Source of the DNA: an uncultured Bacteroidales bacterium
GTDB lineage: Bacteria > Bacteroidota > Bacteroidia > Bacteroidales > Bacteroidaceae
Direction of reading: 5' to 3'
NCBI GenBank assembly: GCA_937914945.1
Contig: CALGJF010000014.1
Span: 1-64,000 of the forward strand
DNA length: 64,000 bases
The notes under the pieces are model-generated. The model had not been told where the DNA came from and made no database searches. It worked only from the letters and a program-made list of their open reading frames with translations. Of the stretch, positions 46,940-55,787 are shown piece by piece; position 1 is the stretch's first letter, and each line of letters opens with the position of its first letter. A program made the position numbers and the translations under genes.

Positions 46940-47516
46940 TTTTCTTATCACTGTTTTTTCGTGCCAAAACGGCCCAACTGCTATATTTCACACCTTGCAC
47001 AGGGTTGTTGCGCTGCAAATAGTGGCAAAAGGCGGCACCCAGAGCATCGGTGGCATCCATAAAGCGTGGCATCTCATCATTTGATATATTAAGCATGCGA
47101 CGCAACATGTCGGCAACCTGTTGCTTTGAGGCAGAGCCATTACCCGTAATAGCCATCTTTATTTTCAATGGTGCATATTCATGTATGGGCACCTCGCGAC
47201 TTATGGCTGCGGCTATAGCCACACCTTGCGCACGTCCAAGTTTAAGCATACTCTGCACATTTTTCCCAAAGAAGGGAGCTTCTATCGCAAGTTCATCGGG
47301 CAGAAAGGATTTTATAAGCCCCTGCACGCGAGTAAAAATTTCGCCTAACTTTATATAGCTGTCGTGGCATTTGCGAAGGTCGATAACGCCCATGGCAATG
47401 AGACGGGCACGATTGCCATTCACTCCAATGAAGGCATAACCCATGATGTTTGTACCCGGGTCTATACCCATGATAACTTTGTCGTCGGTAGGGGCGGACG
47501 GTTGCTGTATATTCAT
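46932..47516 (-). CDS. ruvC: Crossover junction endodeoxyribonuclease RuvC
   Basis: 194 aa. Catalytic acids lie in VIMGIDPGTNIMGYAFI, LAIEAPFFGKN and FMDATDALGAAFCHY. It cuts Holliday junctions as a dimer. The C terminus (SSWAVLARKNSDKKKQ) is basic. It overlaps the upstream phosphatase gene by 4 bases. Confidence 0.96.
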   Translation of the reverse strand: MNIQQPSAPTDDKVIMGIDPGTNIMGYAFIGVNGNRARLIAMGVIDLRKCHDSYIKLGEIFTRVQGLIKSFLPDELAIEAPFFGKNVQSMLKLGRAQGVAIAAAISREVPIHEYAPLKIKMAITGNGSASKQQVADMLRRMLNISNDEMPRFMDATDALGAAFCHYLQRNNPVQGVKYSSWAVLARKNSDKKKQ

Positions 47517-47989
47517 AGACCAAGATATTTAAGCAACCCTTTACACCCCATCTCAATCTCCTTATATGTGGTCGAAAAATCGCCATGATACCATGGGTCG
47601 GAGATGTCATCGCCCGAGAGTGGCACCGCACATCCCTTGGCATTGCAGGCTGCAAAATCGAGCAGTTTCCACACCTTGCCGCCATTGACAGGCAGGGAAC
47701 GCATATTCCTTATATTGTAGTTTTCCATTACAATAATCATATCATATTCGGAAAAATCGGACAGTGCTATACGACGGGCACGCTTGCCATCGCACGATAT
47801 TCCATGGCGGGCAAGTTCACGCACCGCCGGGGGATAGACACCATTGCCTATCTCCTCGCTGCTTGTTGCTGCCGACTCAATGTGCAACAGCGCATCTGCA
47901 CCGGCCTTACCGGCGATATCCTTCATAATAAATTCTGCCATGGGAGAACGACAAATGTTCCCATGGCACACAAAAAGTATGTTTTTCAT
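47513..47989 (-). CDS. Low-molecular-weight protein tyrosine phosphatase
   Basis: 158 aa. The P-loop CHGNICRS (residues 9-16) matches the C(X)5RS signature, and the general-acid Asp lies in DISDPWYHGDF. It removes phosphate from tyrosine residues, often on capsule-regulating kinases, but no such kinase is in the window. It sits between cdd and ruvC, starting one base inside the cdd stop region. Confidence 0.93.
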   Translation of the reverse strand: MKNILFVCHGNICRSPMAEFIMKDIAGKAGADALLHIESAATSSEEIGNGVYPPAVRELARHGISCDGKRARRIALSDFSEYDMIIVMENYNIRNMRSLPVNGGKVWKLLDFAACNAKGCAVPLSGDDISDPWYHGDFSTTYKEIEMGCKGLLKYLGL

Positions 47990-48471
47990 TATTCCAAGAA
48001 TGCGGAATCGAAAGAGAGGGGCATTAGCGCCTTTATACCATCTTCTATTATATAGCTCTCCTTCGTTCCAAACAATATTATTTTAATAGCCTTGCCAAAA
48101 CGCTTTTCAGTCTCCAAAATAACCTGGCGACACGCACCGCATGGAGGGATGGGCATAGGCAACTCGCCCTTATCGGTACGGGCAGCTATCGCCATGGCAA
48201 GCACTGCGTTTTCGGGATACTGCGAATTGGCCCAAAAGAGCGTGGTACGCTCGGCACAAAGGCTCGATGGGTAGGCTGCATTCTCCTGATTACTACCTTT
48301 TACAATCACACCATTATCCAAACGCACGGCAGCACCCACATTGAAATTTGAATAGACCGCGTAGCTGTTGGCGGTAGCTGCACGGGCGGCATCTACCAAC
48401 TGCTTATCCTCGGCACTGAACTCATCATAGGCACAAACTTTGATTTTTGCCTCTATTGTCAATTCCTTCAT
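47989..48471 (-). CDS. cdd: Cytidine deaminase
   Basis: 160 aa, the homotetrameric type with one zinc per subunit. The zinc ligands and catalytic Glu are in SLCAERTTLFW and PPCGACRQVI. The substrate-binding SNFNVGAAVRL is present. It converts cytidine and deoxycytidine to uridines. First gene of the cdd-phosphatase-ruvC unit. Confidence 0.94.
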   Translation of the reverse strand: MKELTIEAKIKVCAYDEFSAEDKQLVDAARAATANSYAVYSNFNVGAAVRLDNGVIVKGSNQENAAYPSSLCAERTTLFWANSQYPENAVLAMAIAARTDKGELPMPIPPCGACRQVILETEKRFGKAIKIILFGTKESYIIEDGIKALMPLSFDSAFLE

Positions 48472-48616
48472 ACTTACCTCCTTTTATAAGATATTAATAA
48501 CTCGTTTCGTTTTCTCTTTTATCTATAACAAAAACAAGCATATAATAGTGCGAAGATAAACAAATTGTTGCGTAAAATCAATTTATTCGTTTAATTTGTA
48601 GCCAAAACAGATTTTT

Positions 48617-49564
48617 ATGAAATTTACACACCTATTAATAGTAGCAACCCTGTTAACGCTTATCGGCTGTTCATCACACAAAAAAGGCGCAACCACACAG
48701 GCTGCAAAAAGCTATTCACAAGCAAGAGACGACTATGAGCGATATATACTTACCTACTATCCTATCGCTGTGGAACAGATGGAAAAGCACAATATCCCTG
48801 CCAGCATCACCCTTGCGCAAGGGTTATTGGAATCGGGGGCGGGCAAGAGCAAGCTTTCGCGAACATCGAACAACCATTTTGGCATTAAGGCCGATAAAAG
48901 CTGGAATGGGAAACGAACATCGGCCATGGACAATGGTCGCCTGTGCTACTTCAGGAAATATGAGAATGTGAGAGACTCCTACGAAGACCACTCAAAGTTC
49001 CTTGTAAACCGCCAGCGATATGCATTCCTCTTCAAGCTCGACCAAGACGACTACAAAGGCTGGGCAAAGGGGCTTAAAAAGGCGGGTTATGCCGAGGACC
49101 CTGCTTATCCCGGCAAGCTGATAAGCCTTATAGAGCGATATGAGCTATACAGATATGACGGCTACACCATGAAAAAAATAAGAAAGAGCGATGGCGTGGC
49201 ATTTGAGAATTACGAAAAAAGCAGCGGCAGAACCATTTACAAAAGCAACGGACTTTTATATGTAATAGGCAACACCGGCGACTCATTCAAATCGCTCAGC
49301 AAGGAGCTGGGCGTATCGCGTCGCAAACTCATGAAGTACAATGACTTATACCCCGACTACATAATAAAAGCAGGGGATATCATTTACCTCGAAAAGAAAA
49401 ACAACAAAACAGGGAAGAGCCACCCTACACATATTGTACGACAAGGAGAGAGCCTCCACTCCATATCACAAAAATATGGGGTAAAGATGGATAAAATATG
49501 CAAGAGAAACGCACAAGCCGTTGAGAATGGGATTAAAGTGGGCGATGTAATAAAACTGCGATGA
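48617..49564 (+). CDS. Glucosaminidase-domain lipoprotein with LysM repeats
   Basis: 315 aa. The lipobox ends at Cys18 (TLIGCSS). A mannosyl-glycoprotein endo-beta-N-acetylglucosaminidase (FlgJ C-domain-like) region spans about 35-185: SITLAQGLLESGAGKSKLS has the catalytic Glu, followed by NNHFGIKADKSWNG. Two LysM-type repeats lie at about 200-260 and 268-315 (YKSNGLLYVIGNTGDSFKSL; HIVRQGESLHSISQKYGV). It is probably a peptidoglycan hydrolase held on the outer membrane. It stands between divergent cdd and the OmpA genes. Confidence 0.9.
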   Translation: MKFTHLLIVATLLTLIGCSSHKKGATTQAAKSYSQARDDYERYILTYYPIAVEQMEKHNIPASITLAQGLLESGAGKSKLSRTSNNHFGIKADKSWNGKRTSAMDNGRLCYFRKYENVRDSYEDHSKFLVNRQRYAFLFKLDQDDYKGWAKGLKKAGYAEDPAYPGKLISLIERYELYRYDGYTMKKIRKSDGVAFENYEKSSGRTIYKSNGLLYVIGNTGDSFKSLSKELGVSRRKLMKYNDLYPDYIIKAGDIIYLEKKNNKTGKSHPTHIVRQGESLHSISQKYGVKMDKICKRNAQAVENGIKVGDVIKLR

Positions 49565-49651
49565 AAGCAGCGGTGCCTTATATGCAGACAGGTTCTATAT
49601 CAAAAAAGTGAAATAAATTAACTTATGTTTTAATAAATACATTTTTTTTTA

Positions 49652-49659
49652 TACCTTTG
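49652..49659 (+). promoter_or_regulatory. Candidate promoter for the OmpA-family pair
   Basis: TACCTTTG fits TAnnTTTG, preceded by a T10 run. The start at 49711 gives a leader of about 45 bases; an upstream ATG at 49657 lies in the promoter and is excluded. Confidence 0.5.
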
Positions 49660-49710
49660 CCACATTGTACGATTTTTAACAGAACACACAAAATATTAAT
49701 TTTTAGGAAG

Positions 49711-50943
49711 ATGAACAATTTTAGTTTTTCAAAGACGTTTCTTGCAGTCGCTGCATTCATGCTTGTTTCAAGCTTGGCAGAGGCACAGGTTATCAAAACG
49801 GAAACAATCCGCGAGTCGCGTCTGAGCAGCCTTGCAGCTGCATTGGGAGATTCCACTGAGCTTATTGTGGCAGACGATGCTGCACTCAATGCTAAAAGTT
49901 GGTTCGTATCATTTGGCATCGGTGCAAATGCCATTACTGCCGAGGGCAACAACAAGGTAAACGACTTCTTGGACCGCAGAAGAGGCAGAATACAGGTTTC
50001 TACCGGTTTTTGGTTCAACAACTATTTTGGTATCAGAGGACAGGTAGGTTTGGGCAAAGTAAGTGCCTATTACTTGGCCGGTGCCATTTACGGCAAGCCC
50101 TTGAACTCTTTTGATTACAATCCCGCTACCATGCAGTACATCATAAACAAAGGTGGCCTTGCATATTTCCGCAGAAAATTCACTTACATGGATCTCAATG
50201 TAGCAGCCATGACCGATGTTGTCAAATGGTTCAAGAAAGATAGCAAATGGGGGGTTCAATTGTATGCAGGCCCCACAGTCACCTACTCGTTCAACAAACA
50301 GAACTTCGGCCACAACGCCACTTTGGGTGTTAAAGCGGGTACACAGATTGATTACAGAATAAGCAAAAGATGGTCAATCATGGGTGATGTGCAGGCAAAC
50401 TTCCTCAACGAGTCGTTTGACGGAATCGTTGGTGGAGAGGTAGGCGGAGATTACAGAAAATTTGATTTTCTTGCAGCAGCAAGCCTTGGCTTGAGCTACC
50501 ATTTCGGTGGCGAGCCCTCAAAGGTTGATGTAAACATCCCTGTTGTTTACGAGAACACATTTATTCCCCAGCCCAAACGCATAAAGGAGGTTAAAGCCCC
50601 CGCAAAAGAGGTTATCGCTCCTTTTGTTGTACGATTCTTCATCGACAAATCATACATTGAGAAGGGCCAGAAACCCCAAATCAACAAATTTGCCGAATAT
50701 CTGAAAAACAACAAGAACGCCAAGGTTATGCTTACCGGTTACGCCGATAAGGAGACTGCATATCCCGAGTACAACATGCGCTTGAGCCAGAAGCGTGTAA
50801 ATTCCGTTAAGAAATACCTCATCGAGGAGTGCGGTATTGCAGAAGAGCGCATTGAAACAAATGCAAAGGGTGATACAGAGCGCGTTTATGACGAGGACTT
50901 CCGTTGGAACCGTGTAGTAGTGATGACTATTGTTGAGGATTAA
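49711..50943 (+). CDS. OmpA family outer-membrane protein
   Basis: 410 aa from the ATG at 49711. A signal peptide (FSKTFLAVAAFMLVSSLAEAQ) is followed by a beta-barrel-like region (about 60-280; many alternating aromatic strands such as WFNNYFGIRGQVGLG). The C-terminal OmpA domain (about 305-410) has the peptidoglycan-binding residues in LTGYADKETAYPEYN and NMRLSQKRVNS. It links outer membrane to peptidoglycan. A second OmpA-family gene follows after 25 bases. Confidence 0.9.
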   Translation: MNNFSFSKTFLAVAAFMLVSSLAEAQVIKTETIRESRLSSLAAALGDSTELIVADDAALNAKSWFVSFGIGANAITAEGNNKVNDFLDRRRGRIQVSTGFWFNNYFGIRGQVGLGKVSAYYLAGAIYGKPLNSFDYNPATMQYIINKGGLAYFRRKFTYMDLNVAAMTDVVKWFKKDSKWGVQLYAGPTVTYSFNKQNFGHNATLGVKAGTQIDYRISKRWSIMGDVQANFLNESFDGIVGGEVGGDYRKFDFLAAASLGLSYHFGGEPSKVDVNIPVVYENTFIPQPKRIKEVKAPAKEVIAPFVVRFFIDKSYIEKGQKPQINKFAEYLKNNKNAKVMLTGYADKETAYPEYNMRLSQKRVNSVKKYLIEECGIAEERIETNAKGDTERVYDEDFRWNRVVVMTIVED

Positions 50944-50968
50944 TAAGAATTATAAAATAGGAAATAAC

Positions 50969-52138
50969 ATGAAAAAGTTTGCAATAATATCTCTTTTATT
51001 GGCTGTTAGTTTCTCAACATACGCACAGGAAAAATATGTTGAGACTACTACAAAAACAGAAACCGTAAGTGTTGACTACAAAACGCTTTACAAATCGTCA
51101 TTCTTTAGCAATTGGTATGTTCAGGGTGCCTTTGGAGGTACTATGTTGATGGGAGAGGATGACAGCGCTCTCTCTTTTGGCGACAGAGTGAAACCCGGTT
51201 TCTCTATTGCGATAGGTAAACAAATTACCCCGGTATTCGGCATACGAGTAGGTGTCGATGGTAACAGACTGCTTGGCTGGAACAGCAACATCGGCGGTCG
51301 CTATCCCAACCATTACACTGACCCCCGCAAGGAATACCTTGACAACAAGGGCGTAGATACAAGCAATGGCTACGACCAGGATATCAAATACTACTCTTTG
51401 AACGCAGATTTCATGGTTGACCTCATCAACGCCTTCTCAAAGGAGAAACGCGAGTTCAAAAAATGGGATGTAGAGGCATACGTGGGAATTGCCGCACTAT
51501 CTACCATTGAAAGAAAAGGTATTGATAAACGAACACTGTTTGCAGGTAGAGGTGGTATTTCTACAACATACAATATCTGCAAAAGAGTTGGTATCAACCT
51601 CGATATCAACGGTACAATCACCAGCGCAACATTTGACGGACAAGACAATAAAGGTACCGATTTCGATGGTTTGTGCTCGGCAAAGATTGGTTTGAAATGG
51701 AGAATAGGCAAGCAGGGTTTCAAAACCACACATGCTATTTCTGCAAGCCAATATGCTGCACTCAGCAACTACATTGCCGCTGTTAAAACAGAACAGATGG
51801 ACAAGCACGAGCCCAAAGAGCAGATAGTTGTGATTCCTGCAGAGAAGGACAACATCCTGGTTCCCTACGTTGTATTCTACGATGGCAAAGAGACCTTCAA
51901 CCAAGAGTTGCAGATGGTTAACATCTCCAACATTGCAAAAATGTTGAAAGAGAATGCCGAATACAAGATGGAGATTGTTGGTAATACAAACTCAACAAAG
52001 GCCGAGATTGCCGAGAAACGCGCAAACAAAGTTAAGGAGATTCTTATCAACCGCTACTCTATCAATGGCGACCGCCTGACCGTAAAAACCCAAGATATGG
52101 GTGAGGATAGCCAGACCGTACATTTCATAAACAGATAA
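50969..52138 (+). CDS. OmpA family protein, second copy with altered binding residue
   Basis: 389 aa from the ATG at 50969, with a signal peptide (KKFAIISLLLAVSFSTYA). The N-terminal half has beta-strand pattern (SNWYVQGAFGGTMLMG; VFGIRVGVDGNRLLGWN) and resembles the neighbour's barrel. The C-terminal OmpA-like part keeps the Arg of AEKRANKVKEIL. The Asp that follows the Gly in canonical OmpA domains (GHTD) is Asn in GNTNSTKAEIAEKRA, so diaminopimelate binding may be weaker. The pair with the preceding gene looks like an unequal tandem duplication. Ends at a strong hairpin. Confidence 0.85.
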   Translation: MKKFAIISLLLAVSFSTYAQEKYVETTTKTETVSVDYKTLYKSSFFSNWYVQGAFGGTMLMGEDDSALSFGDRVKPGFSIAIGKQITPVFGIRVGVDGNRLLGWNSNIGGRYPNHYTDPRKEYLDNKGVDTSNGYDQDIKYYSLNADFMVDLINAFSKEKREFKKWDVEAYVGIAALSTIERKGIDKRTLFAGRGGISTTYNICKRVGINLDINGTITSATFDGQDNKGTDFDGLCSAKIGLKWRIGKQGFKTTHAISASQYAALSNYIAAVKTEQMDKHEPKEQIVVIPAEKDNILVPYVVFYDGKETFNQELQMVNISNIAKMLKENAEYKMEIVGNTNSTKAEIAEKRANKVKEILINRYSINGDRLTVKTQDMGEDSQTVHFINR

Positions 52139-52151
52139 CAATTTTATTATC

Positions 52152-52199
52152 ATATAATTAATCAGGGGACTCTTCACAGAGTCCCCTGATTAATTATAT
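52152..52199. terminator. Bidirectional terminator, OmpA-family gene / small membrane gene
   Basis: A perfect 22-bp inverted repeat (52152-52173 and 52178-52199) with a 4-base loop, between convergent stop codons. The outer part is AT-rich. Confidence 0.85.
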
Positions 52200-52220
52200 A
52201 TAGCTATTTCGTATTATTAA

Positions 52221-52589
52221 TCAATTATCCAAATTCTGCTTTTCAATCTCCTGTGGAATTCTAAATGCGGCATACAGTTGTAACAGGGTTCCTACAAACA
52301 TCACTGCAATCCACTCGTTACGGGTATGAGTGAACATAAGCACGCCGGCTGCCACCAACACGAAACCGCCTATCAACTGCTGAATCACCAAACGCTTGAG
52401 TACGAAATTACCGCCACGCACCCTCAACAGGAATTGTGTTACCACAAGTAAGAGTGCGGCAACAAGGAATACCCATGCCGCAGCAGCGGGATAAAACATA
52501 CGCCCCACAGCACCTGCAAGCATAGCAACCCATGACAATGCATTAAGAGTAGAGATTATTCTTGTTTTCAGCGTATAAACCTTCTTCAT
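52221..52589 (-). CDS. Small four-helix membrane protein
   Basis: 122 aa, not recognised. Four hydrophobic segments are visible at about 14-30, 36-54, 68-86 and 90-108, with short charged ends (KKVYTLKTR; IPQEIEKQNLDN). It begins 1 base after the FtsB-like gene ends and is probably co-transcribed with it. The function is unknown; a cell-division link is only suggested by position. Confidence 0.75.
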   Translation of the reverse strand: MKKVYTLKTRIISTLNALSWVAMLAGAVGRMFYPAAAAWVFLVAALLLVVTQFLLRVRGGNFVLKRLVIQQLIGGFVLVAAGVLMFTHTRNEWIAVMFVGTLLQLYAAFRIPQEIEKQNLDN

Positions 52590-52590
52590 A

Positions 52591-52890
52591 TTAATCCTCT
52601 ATTATAAAAATCTCCTCTCCATCCTTGTGCATTCCGTATTTTTCGCGGGCCACCTTTTCCATAATTTCCAAATCTTTATGCAGTTCGTTGGACTTGTGAG
52701 TTATCACCTCCAATTCGTGTTTCAAATCTTCGATCTCCGATTTCAGCATAGATATCTCTCTCTGATTCTGGAAATGTCTAATCATATTGTTTTCATCAAA
52801 AAATATGATAATGAGCAAAAATGTTATTGTTACAAACCAATATTTGTTATTCCTAACCCAGGTGAAAAAATTTGCTATACTGTCATTCAT
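52591..52890 (-). CDS. FtsB/DivIC-like septum formation initiator protein
   Basis: 99 aa from the ATG at 52890; the longer frame to 52932 lies over the promoter. One N-terminal helix (YWFVTITFLLIIIFF) is followed by a coiled coil (about 38-75; LKSEIEDLKHELEVITHKSNELHKDLEI) and the family ending AREKYGMHKDGEEIF. These proteins form the FtsQ-FtsB-FtsL complex of the divisome. Confidence is high for family, lower for a specific name. Confidence 0.88.
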   Translation of the reverse strand: MNDSIANFFTWVRNNKYWFVTITFLLIIIFFDENNMIRHFQNQREISMLKSEIEDLKHELEVITHKSNELHKDLEIMEKVAREKYGMHKDGEEIFIIED

Positions 52891-52936
52891 AAATCTTATT
52901 ATTAATACTGTTGTTGGGATAATGCAATTCAAAAAA

Positions 52937-52944
52937 CAAAGGTA
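52937..52944 (-). promoter_or_regulatory. Candidate promoter for the FtsB-like gene
   Basis: The minus strand reads TACCTTTG, fitting TAnnTTTG, 47 bases upstream of the ATG at 52890. Confidence 0.5.
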
Positions 52945-53017
52945 GAAATTTTTTGTAATTGAAAAGATAATATTGACAGATTTTACCGAATGAAGAGAAA
53001 GATGAAGAACTTTTTAT

Positions 53018-53048
53018 TTTGTATAACTCGGATATTACCTTATTTTTG
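53018..53048 (+). promoter_or_regulatory. dnaX promoter with both Bacteroidetes elements
   Basis: TTTG (53018-53021), a 19-base spacer, and TATTTTTG (53041-53048) together match the complete TTTG-N19-TAnnTTTG form. It is the best-formed promoter in the window, about 50 bases upstream of the dnaX ATG. Confidence 0.65.
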
Positions 53049-53099
53049 CAGTAAAGAACAAAGCAAAAGCAAATATTAAATTGTAAACAGAAGAAAGGA

Positions 53100-54920
53100 A
53101 TGGAGAATTACATCGTTTCTGCACGAAAATACCGCCCTGACACATTTGAAACTGTTGTGGCGCAAAAATCACTCACTACGACACTGAAAAATGCCATACA
53201 AACAGGCAAGTTGGCACATGCATACCTTTTCTGTGGCCCTCGAGGAGTGGGCAAGACCACTTGCGCCCGTATTTTTGCAAAAACTATTAACTGCTTGAAC
53301 CACACCGCAAATGGCGAGCCTTGCAACGAGTGTGAATCGTGCCGCTCCTTCAACGAGCAGCGTTCCTTTTCAATATATGAGCTCGACGCTGCCAGCAACA
53401 ACTCGGTGGAGGATATCCGTTCCCTTAACGAGCAGGTGCGAATTCCGCCACAGATAGGTAAATACAAGGTATACATTATAGACGAGGTGCATATGCTGTC
53501 GCAAGCAGCCTTCAACGCCTTCCTTAAAACATTGGAAGAGCCGCCTGCACACGCCATATTCATTCTTGCCACCACAGAGAAACATAAAATAATCCCCACC
53601 ATTCTATCGCGATGCCAAATTTATGATTTCAGCCGCATAGATACGGCAGACATAATAAACCACCTGCAAAGCATTGCCGAAAAAGAGAATATAAAGAGTG
53701 AGTTTGAGGCTCTTCGCATAATTGCTCACAAATCAGATGGTTGCATGCGCGACGCACTATCACTCTTTGACCAGATGGTGAGTTTTACACAAGGCAATCT
53801 CAGCTATACAAAGGTAATCGAGAGCCTGAACGTTCTCGATTACGAATATTATTTCAAATTAACAGACTACATGCTCGATGCGAACACATCGCAATCGTTG
53901 CTGTTGTTTAACGAGATATTAAGCAAGGGATTTGAGGGAAGCATCTTCATTGAGGGACTGGCTTCACACATGCGAGACCTCCTGGTCAATGGCGACCCCG
54001 TTACCGCACCCTTGTTTGAGGGGAGCGACGAGCTACGCAAGAGATATGTGAGCCAGGCCGCCAGATGCAACCCCAAAATGCTGTTCAAGGCAATAAAGCT
54101 CTGCAACAACTGCGAATTGAGCTATCGTACAAGCCGCAACAAACGACTTTTAGTGGAGCTCACGCTCATACAACTATCGCAATTGGTAACGGGCGAAGAT
54201 GGTGAAGATGGGGGGCGTGGCCCTAAAATATTAAAACCCATCTTCAATAAAACAGAGCAGACACAATCCACGCATATAAATAACAAGCCGCAAGAGAATG
54301 CAAGCACGCCTGCCGCCGCCACGCGACAAACACCGCAAGTGCAGCAGGCTGTTACCACACCCGCCCCGCAAACGCCGAAAGAGCGCCCTGCCACCATACA
54401 GGGACGCCCCGAATCACTGAAAAGGGCAGAACAGCCAACACAAGGCATCGGCGGCATGTTTCGCAGAGCAAGAACCACACTGAGTGGCGAAAGCGGCAAA
54501 GCGACTCCGATACCGCAAGAACAAACCGTACAAGCAGAAAACAACACTCAAAAGAGTAGTGAAATTACCGGCGAAATGCTTACACAGGCATGGACTTCAT
54601 TTGCACTTGAACTACCCGAAAAGGAGCGCGCCCTCACAGAGAGAATGAAGCTTATCACTCCACAAAAGAGCGATGAGAATAGTTTTACCATTAACGTAGA
54701 TAACCAGCTTGTTGCACAAATATTTGAGGAGGAGGCAACAAAAATCGTTACCGGCATGAGCAAATTCCTCAATGGCACAGTGCTTAAAATGAAAATAAAC
54801 ATAAACAAGGTAGCTGTGCAAAGACATGTTTATGACCGCACCAAGCAGTACGAAATCCTACGAGAGAAGAACGCAACCATCGAGAAACTGCGCAAAAGCC
54901 TCAATCTAGAACTTGCATAA
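53100..54920 (+). CDS. dnaX: DNA polymerase III subunit gamma/tau
   Basis: 606 aa. The AAA+ core has Walker A CGPRGVGKTTCAR, a four-Cys zinc site (CLN...CNECESC), Walker B VYIIDEVHMLS and sensor 1 ILATTEKHKIIPTILSRCQ. Domain III follows to about residue 360. The C-terminal region is Gln/Thr/Pro-rich (about 390-480) and then a globular tau-like tail. It loads the beta clamp and tethers the polymerase. I found no slippery heptamer with a clear stimulatory stem, so a separate gamma product by frameshift is not claimed. Confidence 0.95.
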   Translation: MENYIVSARKYRPDTFETVVAQKSLTTTLKNAIQTGKLAHAYLFCGPRGVGKTTCARIFAKTINCLNHTANGEPCNECESCRSFNEQRSFSIYELDAASNNSVEDIRSLNEQVRIPPQIGKYKVYIIDEVHMLSQAAFNAFLKTLEEPPAHAIFILATTEKHKIIPTILSRCQIYDFSRIDTADIINHLQSIAEKENIKSEFEALRIIAHKSDGCMRDALSLFDQMVSFTQGNLSYTKVIESLNVLDYEYYFKLTDYMLDANTSQSLLLFNEILSKGFEGSIFIEGLASHMRDLLVNGDPVTAPLFEGSDELRKRYVSQAARCNPKMLFKAIKLCNNCELSYRTSRNKRLLVELTLIQLSQLVTGEDGEDGGRGPKILKPIFNKTEQTQSTHINNKPQENASTPAAATRQTPQVQQAVTTPAPQTPKERPATIQGRPESLKRAEQPTQGIGGMFRRARTTLSGESGKATPIPQEQTVQAENNTQKSSEITGEMLTQAWTSFALELPEKERALTERMKLITPQKSDENSFTINVDNQLVAQIFEEEATKIVTGMSKFLNGTVLKMKININKVAVQRHVYDRTKQYEILREKNATIEKLRKSLNLELA

Positions 54921-54975
54921 CAGCACATATTGTAAGAAAATCTTATGACAAAGTGTTTTTTGTAAATTATTTGTA

Positions 54976-54983
54976 TATATTTG
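54976..54983 (+). promoter_or_regulatory. Candidate promoter for the beta-barrel gene
   Basis: TATATTTG fits TAnnTTTG, 26 bases before the ATG. The nearest TTTG upstream is only 13 bases away, shorter than normal. Confidence 0.35.
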
Positions 54984-55009
54984 TAAATATTAACTTAAAA
55001 TCATAAGAT

Positions 55010-55729
55010 ATGAAGAAGTTCTTTTTTATTGCAATTGCATTCGCTATGCTATTTGCAACAAGCATTTCTGCACAAAGCAGTTACAACTTTTGGAAGCACA
55101 AAAGCCCTTTCCGCCTGGGCTACACATTCCAGACATTAGAGTATGAAAACGGGCTGGAACTTGAACAGAAGATGGGTTTCAATTTTTCCAAGAATTGGAG
55201 CATCTACCTGCATAAAGAACCCATAGCCGATCGCATAAAATTTGCGATAGACCTTGGTACCAGCGCAAACTACGTGAAATACGAAACCAACGATGCATGG
55301 AAAGAGGCGTTCAAGGACGACTACGAGGATGTGATTGACGATGAGGATATACCCGAGTTCGGAATTCACCAAATAGATTTGGGTATTGCCATCGGTCCAT
55401 CTATCACAGTGAGACCTTTTGGTGATTGGCGTCTGAACGCATACTTCCACGTTACACCGTCGGCATCGGTATTCATAAATGACGATGAGGTGAGCACCAG
55501 CTTTGTACCGTTCCTGGATTATGGTATTGAGGCATCATGGCGTTGGATTGGTGTAGGTGTCGAGATGCGCCAAGGAAAGGGTAAATACAAAGACATGACA
55601 TCAAAGATTGTTGAGGACATCATACCCGATGATGTAACAAACAACATACCCGGTGGCATACTCGAAAGTGATGAGAAAATAAAATTAAAGACCAAGGCTG
55701 TCAGAGTATATCTCTCTATCCGCTTTTAA
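55010..55729 (+). CDS. Putative outer-membrane beta-barrel protein
   Basis: 239 aa with a signal peptide (KKFFFIAIAFAMLFATSISAQ). The mature sequence has alternating hydrophobic strands (FRLGYTFQTLEYENGLELEQ; DWRLNAYFHVTPSASVFI; YGIEASWRWIGVGVEM) and ends in VRVYLSIRF, a terminal aromatic typical of outer-membrane proteins. No family name is recognised. It lies alone between dnaX and dnaA and ends with its own terminator. Confidence 0.7.
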   Translation: MKKFFFIAIAFAMLFATSISAQSSYNFWKHKSPFRLGYTFQTLEYENGLELEQKMGFNFSKNWSIYLHKEPIADRIKFAIDLGTSANYVKYETNDAWKEAFKDDYEDVIDDEDIPEFGIHQIDLGIAIGPSITVRPFGDWRLNAYFHVTPSASVFINDDEVSTSFVPFLDYGIEASWRWIGVGVEMRQGKGKYKDMTSKIVEDIIPDDVTNNIPGGILESDEKIKLKTKAVRVYLSIRF

Positions 55730-55748
55730 TTATAAATTTCACAAACGT

Positions 55749-55787
55749 ACATCGGTTGCGCAATTTATTGTGCAACCGATGTTTTTT
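55749..55787 (+). terminator. Terminator after the beta-barrel gene
   Basis: 15-bp arms (55749-55763 and 55768-55782, one G-U pair) around TTTA, followed by six Ts. A standard intrinsic terminator. Confidence 0.85.

Noticed and set aside
53100..54920. Programmed frameshift in dnaX
   Set aside because: I found no slippery A-rich heptamer with a following stem near the end of the AAA+ core.
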